Shown here one piece after another: positions 24,401 to 34,027 of a DNA stretch of 64,000 nucleotides. Location of the stretch: the NCBI GenBank assembly GCA_032622095.1, contig CP136063.1:144169950-144233949 (forward strand), read 5' to 3'. This stretch comes from Siphonodentalium dalli (lineage: Eukaryota; Mollusca; Scaphopoda; Gadilida; Siphonodentaliidae). The position numbers and the translations under genes are program-made. The notes below the pieces were generated by a model. The model was not told the origin of the DNA, did not search any database, and saw only the letters and a list, made by a program, of their open reading frames with translations. The first letter of the stretch is position 1. Every line of letters starts with the position of its first letter.

Positions 24401-27400
24401 TTGGTTATGTTGAAAGGGGACACCTACCTGAAACTGTGCAGGCATGATATATGCATGCACGGACCACTGATCATTGTAAGATCGGGAGACTTTGCCACCC
24501 GATCTCGCCTTAGAAACGGTTACTAGGCAACTACCCGAAATTTGCAGGATAAACGAATTCTAGCTTATAACGTTGTAATTATACATCAGCGAATTGCGTT
24601 TCGATGCAACCAATATCCTAATGTGAAATTAAGATATACCTGACCATGCGCGAGTAAGTCAACTTGATATGCGATAGACTTTTTGCTGCATGTGGCACAA
24701 CAGAGACTGATATTACAGAGACCAGAAACAACGTAATTTCCCGTAACATATCGTGGCCCCATTGTTCAAGTAAGCTGTCTAGATTGTGTCTACTATACTA
24801 ACATGTGAAACATGCAACAAAATGTCATATATAGCGCCACATTTAACTTAAACGCATTTTTTAAAATGAATTATAGTCTGCGCCCATGCGCATATTTTCC
24901 TAGCCATTTCTAGCGGGCAGCCAATCCATATGGACACCTTTGCCAGCGCTGACTTCAATAGGCCAATTTAAATATATATATTAGTGGGTATGTCGTGTAT
25001 AAGTACGTTATAAACCATTAATTTGTCATTGCGCTAGTCTGCGCATGCGCGAATAAATCAACTTCATATGCGATAGACCCTTCCCCATATGTAGCAGGAC
25101 ACTGGTTAATATACACGAGGGTAATTTAAACTGAAATTGTGTGTCTAAATTACGTCTGTTCTGTACACACACGGGGAACACGAAATTATATGCCGTAAAT
25201 ATAGCGGCATAGTTCGCTTATAATATCGTATGTTTTTGTAGATTATATGCTATGCGCATGCGCATATATTTCTACCCGATACTAGCGGTTAACCATTCCA
25301 TACGCACCATGGGCGCCGCTGACATATGTGGGGGCAATTTAAATATAAATCAGTGGGTCAGACGCTCGTTATACTATATATAAATTTGCTACCGAATCAT
25401 GTCGTCGCTGCACCGAAATATCGGTGTTACGGGATATAGTCACGGTTCGTTTGCACCTAAATATCGGTGTTACGGGTTCAAAGGGTTAACCTCACATCCT
25501 TATATTGGTTATGCGGATGGGGTTATCATTAAACCTCACATCCTTATATTGGTTATTTGGATGGGGTTATCATTAAACCTCACATCCTAGTATTGCAGGT
25601 TATGTAGATGGGAGTTATAATTAAACCTCGCATCATTGTATTGGTTATTTAGATGGAGTTATCATTATACCTCACATCCTTATATTGGTTATTTAGATGG
25701 TTATCATTATACCTCACATGAGTGTGTTGGGGATTTTGGACCTTGAGTTGGGACCTTTGGTTTTGGTGAGTTTGAAGCCTGTTTACATTTCAAAATGTTG
25801 TCAGTTTTGTATCGTCTGCAGCGGAACTCGGCATGTTGAAGCAAATGTTACAAGGCATTGCACCGTTATGATTTTGGCATTGTTGAACAGAGGAGAAATA
25901 CAGAATACAAATCAGTATCAAATGATAAAATGTATATGTAACGAGTCTATAATACAAATGAAAAAATTGGGGAGGGTGGGCGATACGGGGAGAAATATGG
26001 GTTGATACCGATATAGATTTGAAGAGCGATAATGACCAATGTTGATATATTATGCATCTCACCTCTATTGTTGCGACAAGGCTATAAAATAGGGCGGGGG
26101 GTCAGAAACTTAGTTATCTCTATATAGTGCCAGAATAGTTATTTATCGACTTCTATAGTGGTACAATGAAAATTAGAATCAAATTATAATATATGTATAT
26201 AACACAACTATACCGATGAAAAGAAAAATAATAATTTGGGCCGGGATTAGATGTTGGGTTGGTTATATGGAGTAAAAGGAGTACATACGATGAACTGCCA
26301 TAAACTAGTAGAGCTATAGTGATCAATGTTGCCATGTAATGCATCGCGACTGTACTGTTGCGACAATTGTATAAAATTGGGGGGGGGGGGGGGTCTGAAA
26401 TTATCTCTATCTCAAAATATGGCACCAGAATTATATAGAAAGGAATAGCAATTGATATACGTATACGGCATAGTACACGTAATACCATAGACATAAGTAT
26501 TGATCACATGATAAAAATATGTACATAACTCGACTATACCGATGAAAAAAATAATAAATTGTACCGGGATTAGAGTTGGGTTGGTTACATGTGGATAATT
26601 GGATATGCGGTTAATACTGATGAAACAGTATAATTAGTAGAGCGATAAAGACCAATGTTGACACTTAGTCAGCCTATATGCGGGGAAAATAGGGGTTGAT
26701 ACGATAGACCAAAATAAATTTGTCGAGTGATAGTGACCAATGTTGACTTATAAAGTAATGCGACTGTACTGTCGCGCAATTATCAGGTAGAAATTGTCAA
26801 ATATGTACCCTGGTGTCCAATATGGAGCACCTCAGAAAACATTCGCAGGGCCCTAAAATTTATTTAACACAGGATTTCCCATTCAAATCGATTTATGTCG
26901 ATAAAACTCTTATTTTTCAAAATTTTAAGCTGAGACTTGGTGTGTCTGTGTAAAAGTCTTATACATTCCTAAAATGACAGGATCCAGCACGTAATTATGT
27001 TTTAGATGGCAGAAAGAATTTTTTTTCGATGATAAATTTTATAATTTTTAATATAGCCTATTATAGGATTTGCCATTCAAAACGATTTATGTCAATAAAA
27101 CTCTTATTTTTAAAATTTTTAAGCTGAGACTTGGTATGTCTTCGTGGAATACTTATCTATTCCTAAAATGACAGGGTCCATCGCGTAATTATGTTTTAGA
27201 TGGAAGAAATGAATTTTTTTCGATGATAAATTTTAACATGGGATTGTCCCATTCAAATTGATTTATGTCGATAAAACTGTTATTTTTCAAAATTTTAAGC
27301 TGAAACTCGGTGTTTCTGAGTGGAATACTTATATATTCCTAAAACGGCAGGGTCCAGTACGTAATTATCTTTTAGATGGAAGAAATTGATTTGTTTCGAT

Positions 27401-28582
27401 GATAAAAATCCAGCGTAAACCAGCGTAAACAAATTTAACAATCATTTTCTCAAGTGTCGTTTTGGTAAAAATATTGCTCTCTCGACGGGGAGATCTGATC
27501 CGAACAATAGCTAAGATGTATTTAGATAGAACTGTTGAGAGAATTTGACAGATTATGGTGCATTTTGAGAGACAAGAGTGGAGAAAACGTTTGCTTCAAA
27601 CACGCGAATTCAGCCAATTACAGTTACAGACGAGCGCTGTCACTGTCAGAATCAGATTGACAACACATTGAACAAATGCAGGCTTTAAACTCACCTTTTT
27701 GGGAGGTAAATCCAATCAATTAGATTTGAATACAATCCTTCCTAAGCACATTCAAAGATATCCCGCAAGTTTTTAATATCTTAGGACACAGAAACAGTCA
27801 AAATGAATGAATTTAAATCAGCTTCCGAGACGAAGCGAGACATGTATGTGTACGATTTATTTTGAGGCGCCTTGTTTACGATGACGTCAATTGCGTTGCT
27901 TCCCAACCTTAACCCTTTCCACTCCCAACGACATTTCAATTGGTTGAAATTAAAAAGTTCTCAAGTTTCAGCTCAACCTGAATCTAGTTACTCAATTGGT
28001 AGAAATACTTTATCAGTAATTCTTAGTTTTATAAGTTATAACTCTAATTTTATTCACGATACGAGCTCAACATCATAATATGTCACTGTTTATGGCGGTG
28101 TTATCCAAACGTGTGCTTTGATAATGATTATAATTTTATTTTGCGATCAAACGTCAGTGCAGCACAGCAGAAACGCATAGGCACTAGTTCAATTCAGCAG
28201 AAACGCATGAGTCCTACGATTATAGACAACCACTGGACGCGCTTTGCGCGTCGGTCAGTGGGTGAAAAATAAATAATATATATATAATACTTCTGTAGCC
28301 GATAAAGGTCTGTATCCTAGCTGTATGATGATGGATTGTGAAATAACACCTTTAAGACCTTTGAAATTTATATACGAACAAGCTTTCGGCTTTCGCCTTT
28401 CTCAAGTTCACTCACAATGAATATAATACAACGTTACACAGTTACATATACAAGATACAACGTTATAGCAATGGCGCGTAATGTGACGTAATCACTGCTT
28501 ATATAAAAATGGCGCGCAATATAATATCTAGTAAGTTCTAACCATTTGGCCATAAAGTCAGCATCTTTATTGATGCCCAGAT

Positions 28583-28647
<65 letters not shown>

Positions 28648-31600
28648 TAGAAGGTGACCCGACTTCGTCCGGGCTTTGACCTTGAATTGACCATTTTGAA
28701 GGTCAAGGTCAGGTGGGGTCAAACACCAACACCCCAAAAATGGTGGAAATCGGCCCAGCGGATAACGGGAAATCGGCCCAGCAGATACCGAGATAACCTA
28801 TGCATCAAATTTCGTCCGTAAAAATCCGCCAGTTTAAACCGATTTGATTTCCACTCAAGTATATAAACGCGCCTCATATACACACGCTCATTAATTATCA
28901 AGTTTCAACGTAAAGATAAATTACCATCGGTGCCCGAGATATCGCCAAGACGTCTGAAACAGTTAAATGCATCGGCCGGTTAAGCGTTAACGTGATCTAA
29001 CGTTATGACCTCTAACGACGTCATAGAAGTTACGCATTGTTTTTATCCTGATGGAAGATAGTACCACTTCTTCTTGATAAGTGAGGCAGATAACTAAAAC
29101 GGATACATACGCATTATATATCGTTGGAAAGAGGAAACACGAAAGATTCTCACAGTGTCATTATTATGACTGGCATTTTATTATTCGCGCTGTTTCGAAT
29201 CGATTTGTAAGCACCCAACTCAAATGAAAGTCCCGTAACACAGCGTAAAAACAGATTTGACCTCGGCACGTGAAAAGTTGACCTCGGATCTGAAAATCAA
29301 CAGGCCCACGTTCGTTCCCGGGTCGAATTACGTGTCCGTACCAAGTTTGGTCGAAATCGGTCCAGCCGTGTTCGAGTCCATCGCGAACGCACACACACAC
29401 AGATCTTCCAAAATATATAATAGATATATATAAAGCCAAAATCAGTTATATTGGGTTACTCACGTCCTTTCCAAGGAATGGCTTGTCTGGTGGCACAAGG
29501 AGATAGTTACATATGTTCTCAAATTCATTATCCAGGGTATCTATATCAGAATCTCGCGTGTATATCTTCAGCGCGAACTCTTCGTCTTTGGGGACTGTCA
29601 CCTTGATTTCCACTTCATGTTTGTCAACGGTAACTTGGGTGAACCCTCTTAGTTGATCTGCACTGAACTCGTTATTAAACAACTGAGCTCTCACCTCCAA
29701 TAGAAGCTTCGATTTGAATTTGATTGTGAACTCTTTATTAACTCTGAATACGATTTTCCCATTTCTATGCGTCTGTGCCACATTACCCTGCCGTCTGAAT
29801 GGCCGTCCCGGACCCCAACCTATTCCGGGGCAGTCCGGTAAAGGTTCGTGACTGGAGGGCTCTGTGACTCTAACAATCATCTCACATGCAAGGATGTCTG
29901 GTTGGGCATCCTCATCGGCAAGAATCCACAACTTATATGTGCCAACTTCTGGAATACGTAATACGAATTCAACATCTTTCTTCACGTGGTTCATAAACAT
30001 ATATCGATTCAGTTTCTTTTTCGATTTCGTCCGTTCAATGAAGCCTTGTCGAAACAACTTGTAAGAAACATTTACGTCTCTATTCTTCACTCTGAACCTC
30101 GTTATTCCCCTTCCATATCTCGTTTGTAGAATAGCACAAACACCAGTTACGTGTTTCATACCGGTTAAGAAATATTGTGGTTGGTAATAAGGAAGGTTTA
30201 CAAATTCAGTTGAGGAAATAGCATTTGGCAATAATTGCCATTCGGGTTTATCAGGAAAGCAATCCGATATCAACCACTCTGAGTCAGTAAGGAAGTAATA
30301 ATCGTTTACATATTCAACGACTCGACCTCTCTTTCCTTGCTGTTTTTCGACCGTTCTCCTTCCGTCAGCCTCCAACAACGTCCAGTCTCCATCCACGTCC
30401 CCGTCTACAGCCAACAGCCCCCATAATGGGTGCACGAACCGCCAATCGCCGTCCACGAATGCTGCGTTCCAACGGCTCTTCACCTTAAAAACGTCTTCCT
30501 GGTCACCTACTTCATATACTGACGTTTTGGCGCAGCCATCGATAATCACACACGGGGTGCCTGTTTGTCTGTATAAAATACAATTGCAATGAAGCTATTA
30601 ATTATTCTAACTTACATCGTTAGAACAAATTAGCACACCTCGTTCAAACGACGAAATCTCCTAGTTTTCGGGAGAACAAAAAGACTCATGTTTCAGCTAT
30701 TAAACCAATTGGAATACTAAGACCACAATATTGGCCTTCAGTTGAAGACTTACTATAGTAAAGTTTAATTATTTACATAAATTTGTTTTGGCTCAATATT
30801 GTCCCAACTAATTTATGTTAAAAGTACTTACTACAGTATATATAACTTAGCTTAGTTATTTAAATCAATGTTTGTTCTCAAATCACCGGAAAAGTTAAGT
30901 ATATCTTTCTCAGAATAGCTAACATAATATAAATACAAATATTGATACCGCTTATTTCTTATTTCCATGCAGCTGCGAGAAACAGATGTTGCTGGTCACG
31001 TATAAGGAATCAGGGAGCTAAATGTGTTCTAGAGTCGGGGAGCGAGTACACCGTGGAATTCTAAAGGTGAAGGTAACTGAAGAATGACCTTCACTGATAC
31101 ATGCGACATGTTATTAAAGGATGACATCGCGTTTATTTGATTTGTACATAATATCTAAATAATTTAAACTGGTGAATTAATGGCGGCATGGATTTTTGTG
31201 AGATGGAAATTTATTTAACTAGCTGCTGTAGTTCTGGGTTTTTCCATATCAAATTTGGCTGTGGGATACCCCTGTCGTACCCTTGGGGATTTATTTTTAA
31301 AAAGTAAACACATGACCTATGTTTTATCTTGCAACACTGTCGCCTATGGGAAACCATTTAGTTCAGTGATTCCATAAGTACGGCTATGGGAAAAACAACA
31401 TCATACCTGCAACACTCGGCGAAGAACTCGGTGACATCGGCCTGCCCATCATTCATACGGTCGATGAATCCATAAGGAGAGTCTTCGTCATCCACACCAA
31501 CAACCTCCTCATTGAAATCTTGGAAACCCATCCAGACGAAAATGAATCTGATTCTCTCTATGTCGTTCTTACATGTCTCGTCGAGATATTCTTTCATACC

Positions 31601-32544
31601 AGCATAACTTGCGATAACATCGTCTGGGGCCTGTACGTACAACACAAATTAACAATTGAGAGAGACATTCACACTACAGTGGATCTGTGGTCATTATCAT
31701 ATACCAGGAATCAAAGTTGTCACCCAGATTTGACGTTAGCAAGCGATTATTTGTACATTTACCAATTAATCAGATCAAGCCCATCCATGAAGTCGTTTAT
31801 TAGAGGTTTTGATTTTCAGTTATCTCCTTTCGACGAGAGGCACTTTCACCACGTTTTACTTTTTTGCCGCGCCTGCAAACGGTCAAATGGCAACCTCTGA
31901 TATATAATTTTTCAGAAATTTGTTGCACAAAAGCAGTATATACTAAATAGCGCTCTTAATTGTGAGCGTATGCGTGATACGTGTAGTTCTCATCATTGCG
32001 TTGGCGGCTTTTGTATCGTTCCGTTATGGCTGTGTAAGCATGCTACGGATAGTTGTGATTTCCAAGAAATTTAGCTCAGTAAAACGGAGGAATTGTTGCA
32101 AACAATATCTACGTTAAAGACATGCACTACTTACTCCGTTAATATATTAACAATACCTTGACGCCCTGATTGTGAAGTAAGTTAACCAACACCATGTGGT
32201 CAGTATACTCCAATAGTTTTAGGGGGGCACAGGCGAGATTATAATACCATTAACTCGTCAAGAGTCAAATTAGATGAAAAATTAAATCCTAGCCTTATAC
32301 AAATGACTTACCTCTTTTGCAAACTCGTCAATGTGTGTGAAATCTAGATCCTCATATACATCAGCTTTCTTTGTTCTTGGAGGCGCTGGAGCTGGGTAGC
32401 CTTCAGGGAAGGTTTCTATTGGGTCGTACTGAAATACGTATCGTAATCGATAATCAGGTAAACCAAGTTTCCGGAATTCAATTGCTACCGCTTTTAGTAA
32501 AGCATTGTACAAAGCGGTCTTCATTAGAGATCGATACCATTCCT
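9275..32544 (-). CDS. KY/hillarin-like transglutaminase-fold protein gene (five exons visible, partial)
   Basis: Five minus-strand exons join into about 672 codons without a stop. Phases agree at all four junctions, and donors are strong (GTAAGT, GTATGA, GTGAGT, GTTAAT, GTAAGA). Order in the protein: a short N-terminal helix region, a transglutaminase-like core (about residues 67-250), KY-type segments (YFLTD, PEWQLLP, STEFVNLPYYQPQYF), beta-rich modules to about residue 520, a lysine-rich linker, and a coiled-coil segment resembling the dynein heavy-chain stalk (about residues 585-672). Relatives (vertebrate KY, leech and insect hillarin) are muscle or cytoskeletal proteins. The expected Cys, His and Asp of the catalytic triad are not visible, so enzyme activity is unlikely. 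The last exon ends in a donor site, so the 3' end lies left of the window. The gene spans more than 23 kb, mostly transposon-filled introns. Confidence 0.85.
9590..10585. other. Intron sequence, nothing recognised
   Basis: AT-rich intron of the KY-like gene. A motif near 10065 (CAAAATGGCGGACATAATGG) resembles the degenerate repeats at 1-669. No gene or clear element ends were seen. Confidence 0.4.
11765..14115. mobile_element. Polinton/Maverick-like non-autonomous element with long TIRs and 6-bp TSD
   Basis: The ends read AGTAGTATTGGCGGCCACTC on the left and, inverted, (AGT)3ATTGGCAGCCACTC on the right. ATTGGG stands immediately outside both ends (11759-11764 and 14116-14121), a 6-bp target duplication. 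Inverted similarity runs from 11765 to about 12343 on the left and from 14115 to about 13136 on the right. The right arm carries an extra ~310 bp (about 13430-13745) bounded by TTGACA-like repeats; the left arm carries an extra ~57 bp. The outer parts are GC-rich with many CACTCTGGCCCA palindromes. Long TIRs, AGT ends and a 6-bp duplication are hallmarks of Polintons, which are virus-like DNA transposons. No polymerase, integrase or capsid gene is present, so this would be a short derivative. The assignment rests on the ends alone. Confidence 0.7.
12166..12615 (+). pseudogene. Unrecognised reading frame in the Polinton-like element, one in-frame stop
   Basis: An ATG at 12166 opens a frame of 149 codons that ends at 12615 and is broken once, by TAA at 12349-12351. 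The first part is proline- and glutamine-rich (MDPVKEFLKTIDVQYDHVP). The second has a short amphipathic helix (WEEQTKLLRNICQEMKDLRK) and a lysine-rich end (KKQKK). The first half lies in the left TIR and is therefore present, damaged, in the right TIR; the second half lies in the unique centre. I do not recognise the protein. The basic tail and coil suggest a small DNA- or particle-binding protein, but that is only a guess. Confidence 0.4.
14330..15440. other. Intron sequence with degenerate repeats, no gene
   Basis: Intron of the KY-like gene. 14590-14760 carries the GCCATTTTGG / ATGGCGACCATCTTGACCGCC repeat motif seen at 1-669. A hydrophobic open frame at 15035-15385 lacks any recognisable family signature and reads as AT-rich chance sequence. 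Confidence 0.4.
15441..15610. repeat. Inverted repeat with (TA)n loop
   Basis: Arms at 15441-15480 and 15571-15610 are reverse complements with one mismatch in 40. The loop is about 90 bp of TA/TATG microsatellite. Each arm ends at the loop with GGAGGCAATA (continued as GGAGGCAATAAA on the left), which resembles the polyadenylation end of LINE copies also seen at 47670 and 21360. Confidence 0.85.
15611..16156. other. Intron sequence, nothing recognised
   Basis: Contains an ACACAC-rich stretch at 15760-15840 and otherwise unique AT-rich sequence without a recognised gene. Confidence 0.4.
16160..18785 (-). mobile_element. TIR DNA transposon copy A (left arm of 5-kb palindrome)
   Basis: The copy begins GGGGTGCTATTCACCAAGCG and ends, read inverted, GGGGTGCTATTCACCGGCTG, so it is a TIR element in its own right. 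Subterminal ACCAGGTAGTTT / AAAACTACCTGG motifs are also inverted. The whole 2.6 kb matches 18787-21213 in reverse complement. Compared with the other arm it keeps a ~190-bp segment (about 16555-16745) that encodes a Myb/SANT-like domain on the minus strand. A poly-G tract lies at about 16675-16692. Inside are two diverged ~190-bp units (17230-17700) sharing TTATAATGCAAAATGTGTTT. No transposase catalytic domain was recognised. Confidence 0.75.
16560..16680 (-). pseudogene. Myb/SANT-like DNA-binding domain fragment
   Basis: On the minus strand the frame reads ADERNTFLGIVERRIKILKN, then ETGTIHQRRKNDAWKEISLE, then IAGKYPNRTKTQ. It fits the Myb/SANT-like (NAIF1/zeste type) pattern: an acidic start before helix 1, a conserved AW in helix 2, and the RT.Q segment at the recognition helix. 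Such proteins are often encoded beside PIF/Harbinger-type transposases. The frame then runs into a different reading frame at the left side, and no intact gene can be assembled. The other arm of the palindrome has lost this part. Confidence 0.6.
18787..21213 (+). mobile_element. TIR DNA transposon copy B (right arm of 5-kb palindrome)
   Basis: Mirror copy of 16160-18785. A single A separates the inner ends, giving GCACCCC-A-GGGGTGC at 18780-18794. Its outer end reads GGTGAATAGCACCCC at about 21199-21213. Similarity to copy A is high along the arm but with many substitutions and small indels, plus loss of the ~190-bp Myb/SANT segment. A possible start codon context near 19001 (ATGAGCAACCGAGGAAAA) is shared with copy A, but the frames are broken. 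Confidence 0.75.
21296..21475 (+). repeat. LINE-like 3' tail followed by (CT)n microsatellite
   Basis: The segment ending TTTGGAGGAATAAACAT has a polyadenylation signal and is followed by about 95 bp of CT repeat with a C-run. Similar GGAGG(C)AATAAA ends occur at 15473 and 47670. The open frame through the CT tract is not a gene. Confidence 0.6.
21734..21908 (-). CDS. KY-like gene, lysine-rich linker exon
   Basis: The acceptor TATCCAG precedes 21908 and the donor AAAG|GTTAAT follows 21734. It enters in phase 0 and leaves in phase 1, matching both neighbouring exons. It encodes 58 codons with TAKQRKLRKWIQAATEHGDE and KERAFAESRLKYFTLLKG. This is a mostly helical, basic stretch that links the beta-rich modules to the stalk-like coil. 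It is flanked by a 12.2-kb intron on one side and a 7.6-kb intron on the other. Confidence 0.8.
22272..22458 (-). pseudogene. Duplicated fragment of the KY-like main exon
   Basis: This 187-bp segment is very similar to 30001-30186 inside the large KY-like exon. Shared residues include SRFRVKNKDVNVSNKLFRQ (ITRFRVKNRDVNVSYKLFRQ in the gene) and KLNRY. Similarity stops abruptly at both ends, no splice sites frame it, and the neighbouring sequence is unrelated. It sits in the intron downstream of the exon it copies, in the same orientation. It is a partial segmental copy rather than a retrocopy of spliced RNA or an alternative exon, though the latter cannot be ruled out by eye. Confidence 0.85.
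22459..23149. other. Intron sequence, nothing recognised
   Basis: Unique AT-rich intron sequence with a poly-G run at 22860. A tRNA B-box-like GATTCGAACC at 22697 lacks a matching A box. Confidence 0.4.
23150..23570. repeat. Cluster of degenerate AATAAG / CTTAAG palindromes
   Basis: About ten variants of ATTGYGCTTAAGCRCAATAAG occur in both directions. The best is ATTGTGCTTAAGCACAAT at 23176-23193. Spacing is irregular (about 30-60 bp). It is not a simple microsatellite and has no coding potential. Confidence 0.6.
23922..25485. mobile_element. piggyBac-like MITE A (CCCTTTGAACCC ends, TTAA TSD)
   Basis: The ends are CCCTTTGAACCC and its reverse complement, bordered by TTAA at 23918-23921 and 25486-25489. 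The interior has two pairs of diverged tandem units: 23972-24261 with 24358-24645, and about 24655-25020 with 25049-25390, with periods near 390 bp. There is no transposase. The element sits inside a 44-bp minisatellite: the left flank (GTGGATGGAGTTATCATTA) is a unit of the array that resumes at 25490. The same ends occur at 45177-45925. Confidence 0.8.
25490..25729. repeat. 44-bp minisatellite, about five copies
   Basis: The unit contains CTCACATCCTTATATTGG and GGATGGGGTTATCATTA, with copies of 42-48 bp. One further unit lies on the left side of MITE A (about 23893-23921), so the MITE inserted into the array. Confidence 0.8.
26020..26790. repeat. Diverged tandem units of about 300 bp
   Basis: Units starting near 26022, 26308 and 26640 share GATARTGACCAATGTTG, a GYGCGAC / TTGCGACAA segment, a poly-G stretch, and CTATACCGATGAAAA followed by CCGGGATTAG. 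The third copy is partial. No coding content. Confidence 0.6.
26870..27420. repeat. Three tandem units of about 175-195 bp
   Basis: Units start at about 26873, 27067 and 27240. Each contains CCCATTCAAA...GATTTATGTCGATAAAACT, TTTTAAGCTGAGACT, CCTAAAATGACAGG and TTTTAGATGG in the same order. Non-coding, probably satellite-like. Confidence 0.8.
27421..28560. other. Intron sequence, no gene recognised
   Basis: Unique sequence. 28350-28420 reads on the minus strand GAAAGGCGAAAGCCGAAAG, a motif common just past retroelement ends, but no frame could be tied to it. Confidence 0.35.
28647..29424 (-). mobile_element. Helitron-like (HINE-type) element, family 1, copy 3
   Basis: On the minus strand it begins TCTATTATATATTTTGGAAG at 29424 and ends at 28647 with a hairpin (CCCGGACGAAGTCGGG), 7 nt, then CTAG. 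A 5' TC, a subterminal 3' hairpin and a 3' CTRR are Helitron hallmarks. It lies against a long (TA)n tract. The middle contains TGACCTTGAA / GGTCAAGGTCA motifs like the other copies but with fewer repeats. It has no Rep/helicase gene. It lies in the KY-like intron just downstream of the large exon. Confidence 0.7.
29464..30568 (-). CDS. KY-like gene, main exon
   Basis: The acceptor TTTATACAG precedes 30568 and the donor GAC|GTGAGT follows 29464. Using this acceptor rather than the next AG (30561) keeps the phase with the preceding exon and gives RQTGTPCVIIDGCAK, the family's usual (K)AGIPC.V.SG.AK motif. The exon carries the second part of the transglutaminase-like core: SRWNAAFVDGDWRFVHPLWG, where family enzymes have His before AWN and Asp before P.W. 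Then come KY-type blocks (VEYVNDYYFLTDSEWLISDC, FPDKPEWQLLP, PQYFLTGMKH) and beta-rich modules with RFRVKNRDVNVSYKLFRQGF and CEMIVRV. It has 368 codons without a stop and carries most of the recognisable domains. Confidence 0.9.
30569..31406 (-). other. KY-like gene intron, nothing recognised
   Basis: An 838-bp GT-AG intron with no repeat ends or second gene seen. Confidence 0.6.
31407..31630 (-). CDS. KY-like gene, exon with first half of transglutaminase-like core
   Basis: The acceptor TACGTACAG precedes 31630 and the donor TGCAG|GTATGA follows 31407; it enters in phase 0 and leaves in phase 2. It encodes APDDVIASYAGMKEYLDET, then NDIERIRFIFVWMGFQDFNEE, then MNDGQADVTEFFAECC. The order (surface helix, D.E+.R.IF.W+ helix, helix before the C.C.. 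end) is that of the KY/transglutaminase-like domain. The nucleophile helix normally reads G.C.GYA...F..LC; here it reads GQADVTEFFAECC, so the cysteine is missing. Confidence 0.88.
32312..32544 (-). CDS. KY-like gene, most 5' exon seen
   Basis: The donor AAAGAG|GTAAGT follows 32312 in phase 0. The proposed acceptor is ATTGTCAG before 32544, which is weak in pyrimidines. Alternatively this is the first coding exon and translation starts at the in-frame ATG of MKTALYNALLKAVA (about 32524). It encodes LGLPDYRLRYVFQYDPIETF, a proline-rich linker (PEGYPAPAPPRTKK) and ends HIDEFAKE, the usual start of the transglutaminase-like domain in this family. No LIM domain is visible, unlike some hillarins. 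Confidence 0.75.
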
Positions 32545-33035
32545 CTGACAATATTTACATGCAGGTGTCTACAGTTTTCCTGCTGGTTAGGAATTCATTG
32601 GAGAAATTTTTTCACATCGCATTCAGGATACATCCACTCACGGCATAAGATTACCGCAACATGCACTCAGCTGGGTATATATATAAAGAACGACATGGGT
32701 GTTTAGCCGAAATAAGCACTCAGTTTCATCATAGAGAATGACGGGGATCTTTTTATCGAAGTGAAGCATTACGTTGGATTGTTTTTTATGACGCTTCGAA
32801 CTCTGTGGTTATGGGTCCGTGTACAAATTGGGTGAATGAGAGCTCCACAAAGGACAAACATGACCGTATATATACACGTTAGACCGATATGCAATCTGCT
32901 ATAATGTAGCATAAAAATTTAAATGATTATGAAATTTCTTGAATAAAGAAAAATTATGTCTCCTAGCTTTCACGATCGTCAGATATAATGTCATGGATAT
33001 ACACAGCAGCAAGTTTGAAAAGAATGAACATTTAA

Positions 33036-33250
33036 CCCTGTAATGATTGCACCTGCGCTGATGCAGCATTAAAAATGATGTACCAGTGCATTATCATATA
33101 TGCACTGGCTTACATGATCAAGTATATAAATATTGTTAGGCCAATGCATTCTATTATATATGCGAAGCTCCCTGTGGACGACTCGCATATAAGCGAATGC
33201 ATTGGTACAGGGTTTTCGTAAAATTTCAGGAAGTTCCAGTCATGAAAGGG
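33036..33250. mobile_element. Small TTAA-flanked MITE
   Basis: The ends CCCTGTAATGATTG and, inverted, CCCTTTCATGACTG are imperfect repeats, with TTAA outside both (33032-33035, 33251-33254). The interior has an inverted pair around CCAATGCATTC and GAATGCATTGG. Non-coding. Confidence 0.6.
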
Positions 33251-33584
33251 TTAAATAGTTTTTTAAATGTATGGCAAATTGGGTTATATTTTCAGAGTTT
33301 AATGTTCTTAAATATTGTATCATATAGTATAATCGCTTGTCGCAAATTGCAAAAATAAATATCAGACAGATTTTGAGAACAAAAATAGCGAGTTTGCGAT
33401 ACCCGTTCGACGGGAACGGGTACGGGTAGATTGGTGAACTTCGTCACGGGTAATTGACAACTTTCAACAAAGCACATTAAGCGGTCGCCAATTTTACCGG
33501 TATTGGTAAACACACAGACGGGTAGAAGGTGAGTACTCGACTGGTAATTTGCACTAACGATTTATTAACCATAACTACCTGCAA

Positions 33585-33594
33585 TATATAAAAA
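33585..33594 (+). promoter_or_regulatory. Possible TATA box of the Harbinger Myb/SANT gene
   Basis: TATATAAAAA is followed by a GC-rich CCCCGG and, about 25-30 nt on, a CATTCAG initiator-like sequence. It lies 440 bp upstream of the Myb/SANT start codon. A donor-like AAAG|GTATCA at about 33658 and an acceptor CACCTATAG directly before the ATG at 34028 suggest a 5' UTR intron. Prediction only. Confidence 0.35.
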
Positions 33595-34027
33595 CCCCGG
33601 TGGAGCATTCAGCCACACTTTCCATGTGGTCTTTCATCTGAACATTTTATTCATAAAGGTATCATTTGTGTTAATTATCATGTTCAAATTCTTGAAGCGG
33701 CTTCTAGCCGATTGGAAACTACGGAAGACCAAACTGGTCATGACATGTATCGTACGCATGATCTCGAAGGCCATATAATTATTCGTCACCGATGGTGAAT
33801 GCTGATTGAGTGATCGAATTAAATATATTCTTATCCCACAATCCCCACTTTACTTCTTAATTTAAAAGTGCACATATCGAATACGCATGCTGATGCATAT
33901 ACGTAAAGTGAAATGTATAAATTATATTAAATTTATGTTATGGTTTTGATCTAACTGTTTCATGCTTTTATTCTGGTTTATCTATCGAGTTTCACAATTC
34001 TTGTTCTATTTTCATGTACACCTATAG

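Noticed and set aside
31520-31900. 126-codon plus-strand frame
   Set aside because: Antisense to the KY-like exon 31407-31630; no family signature.
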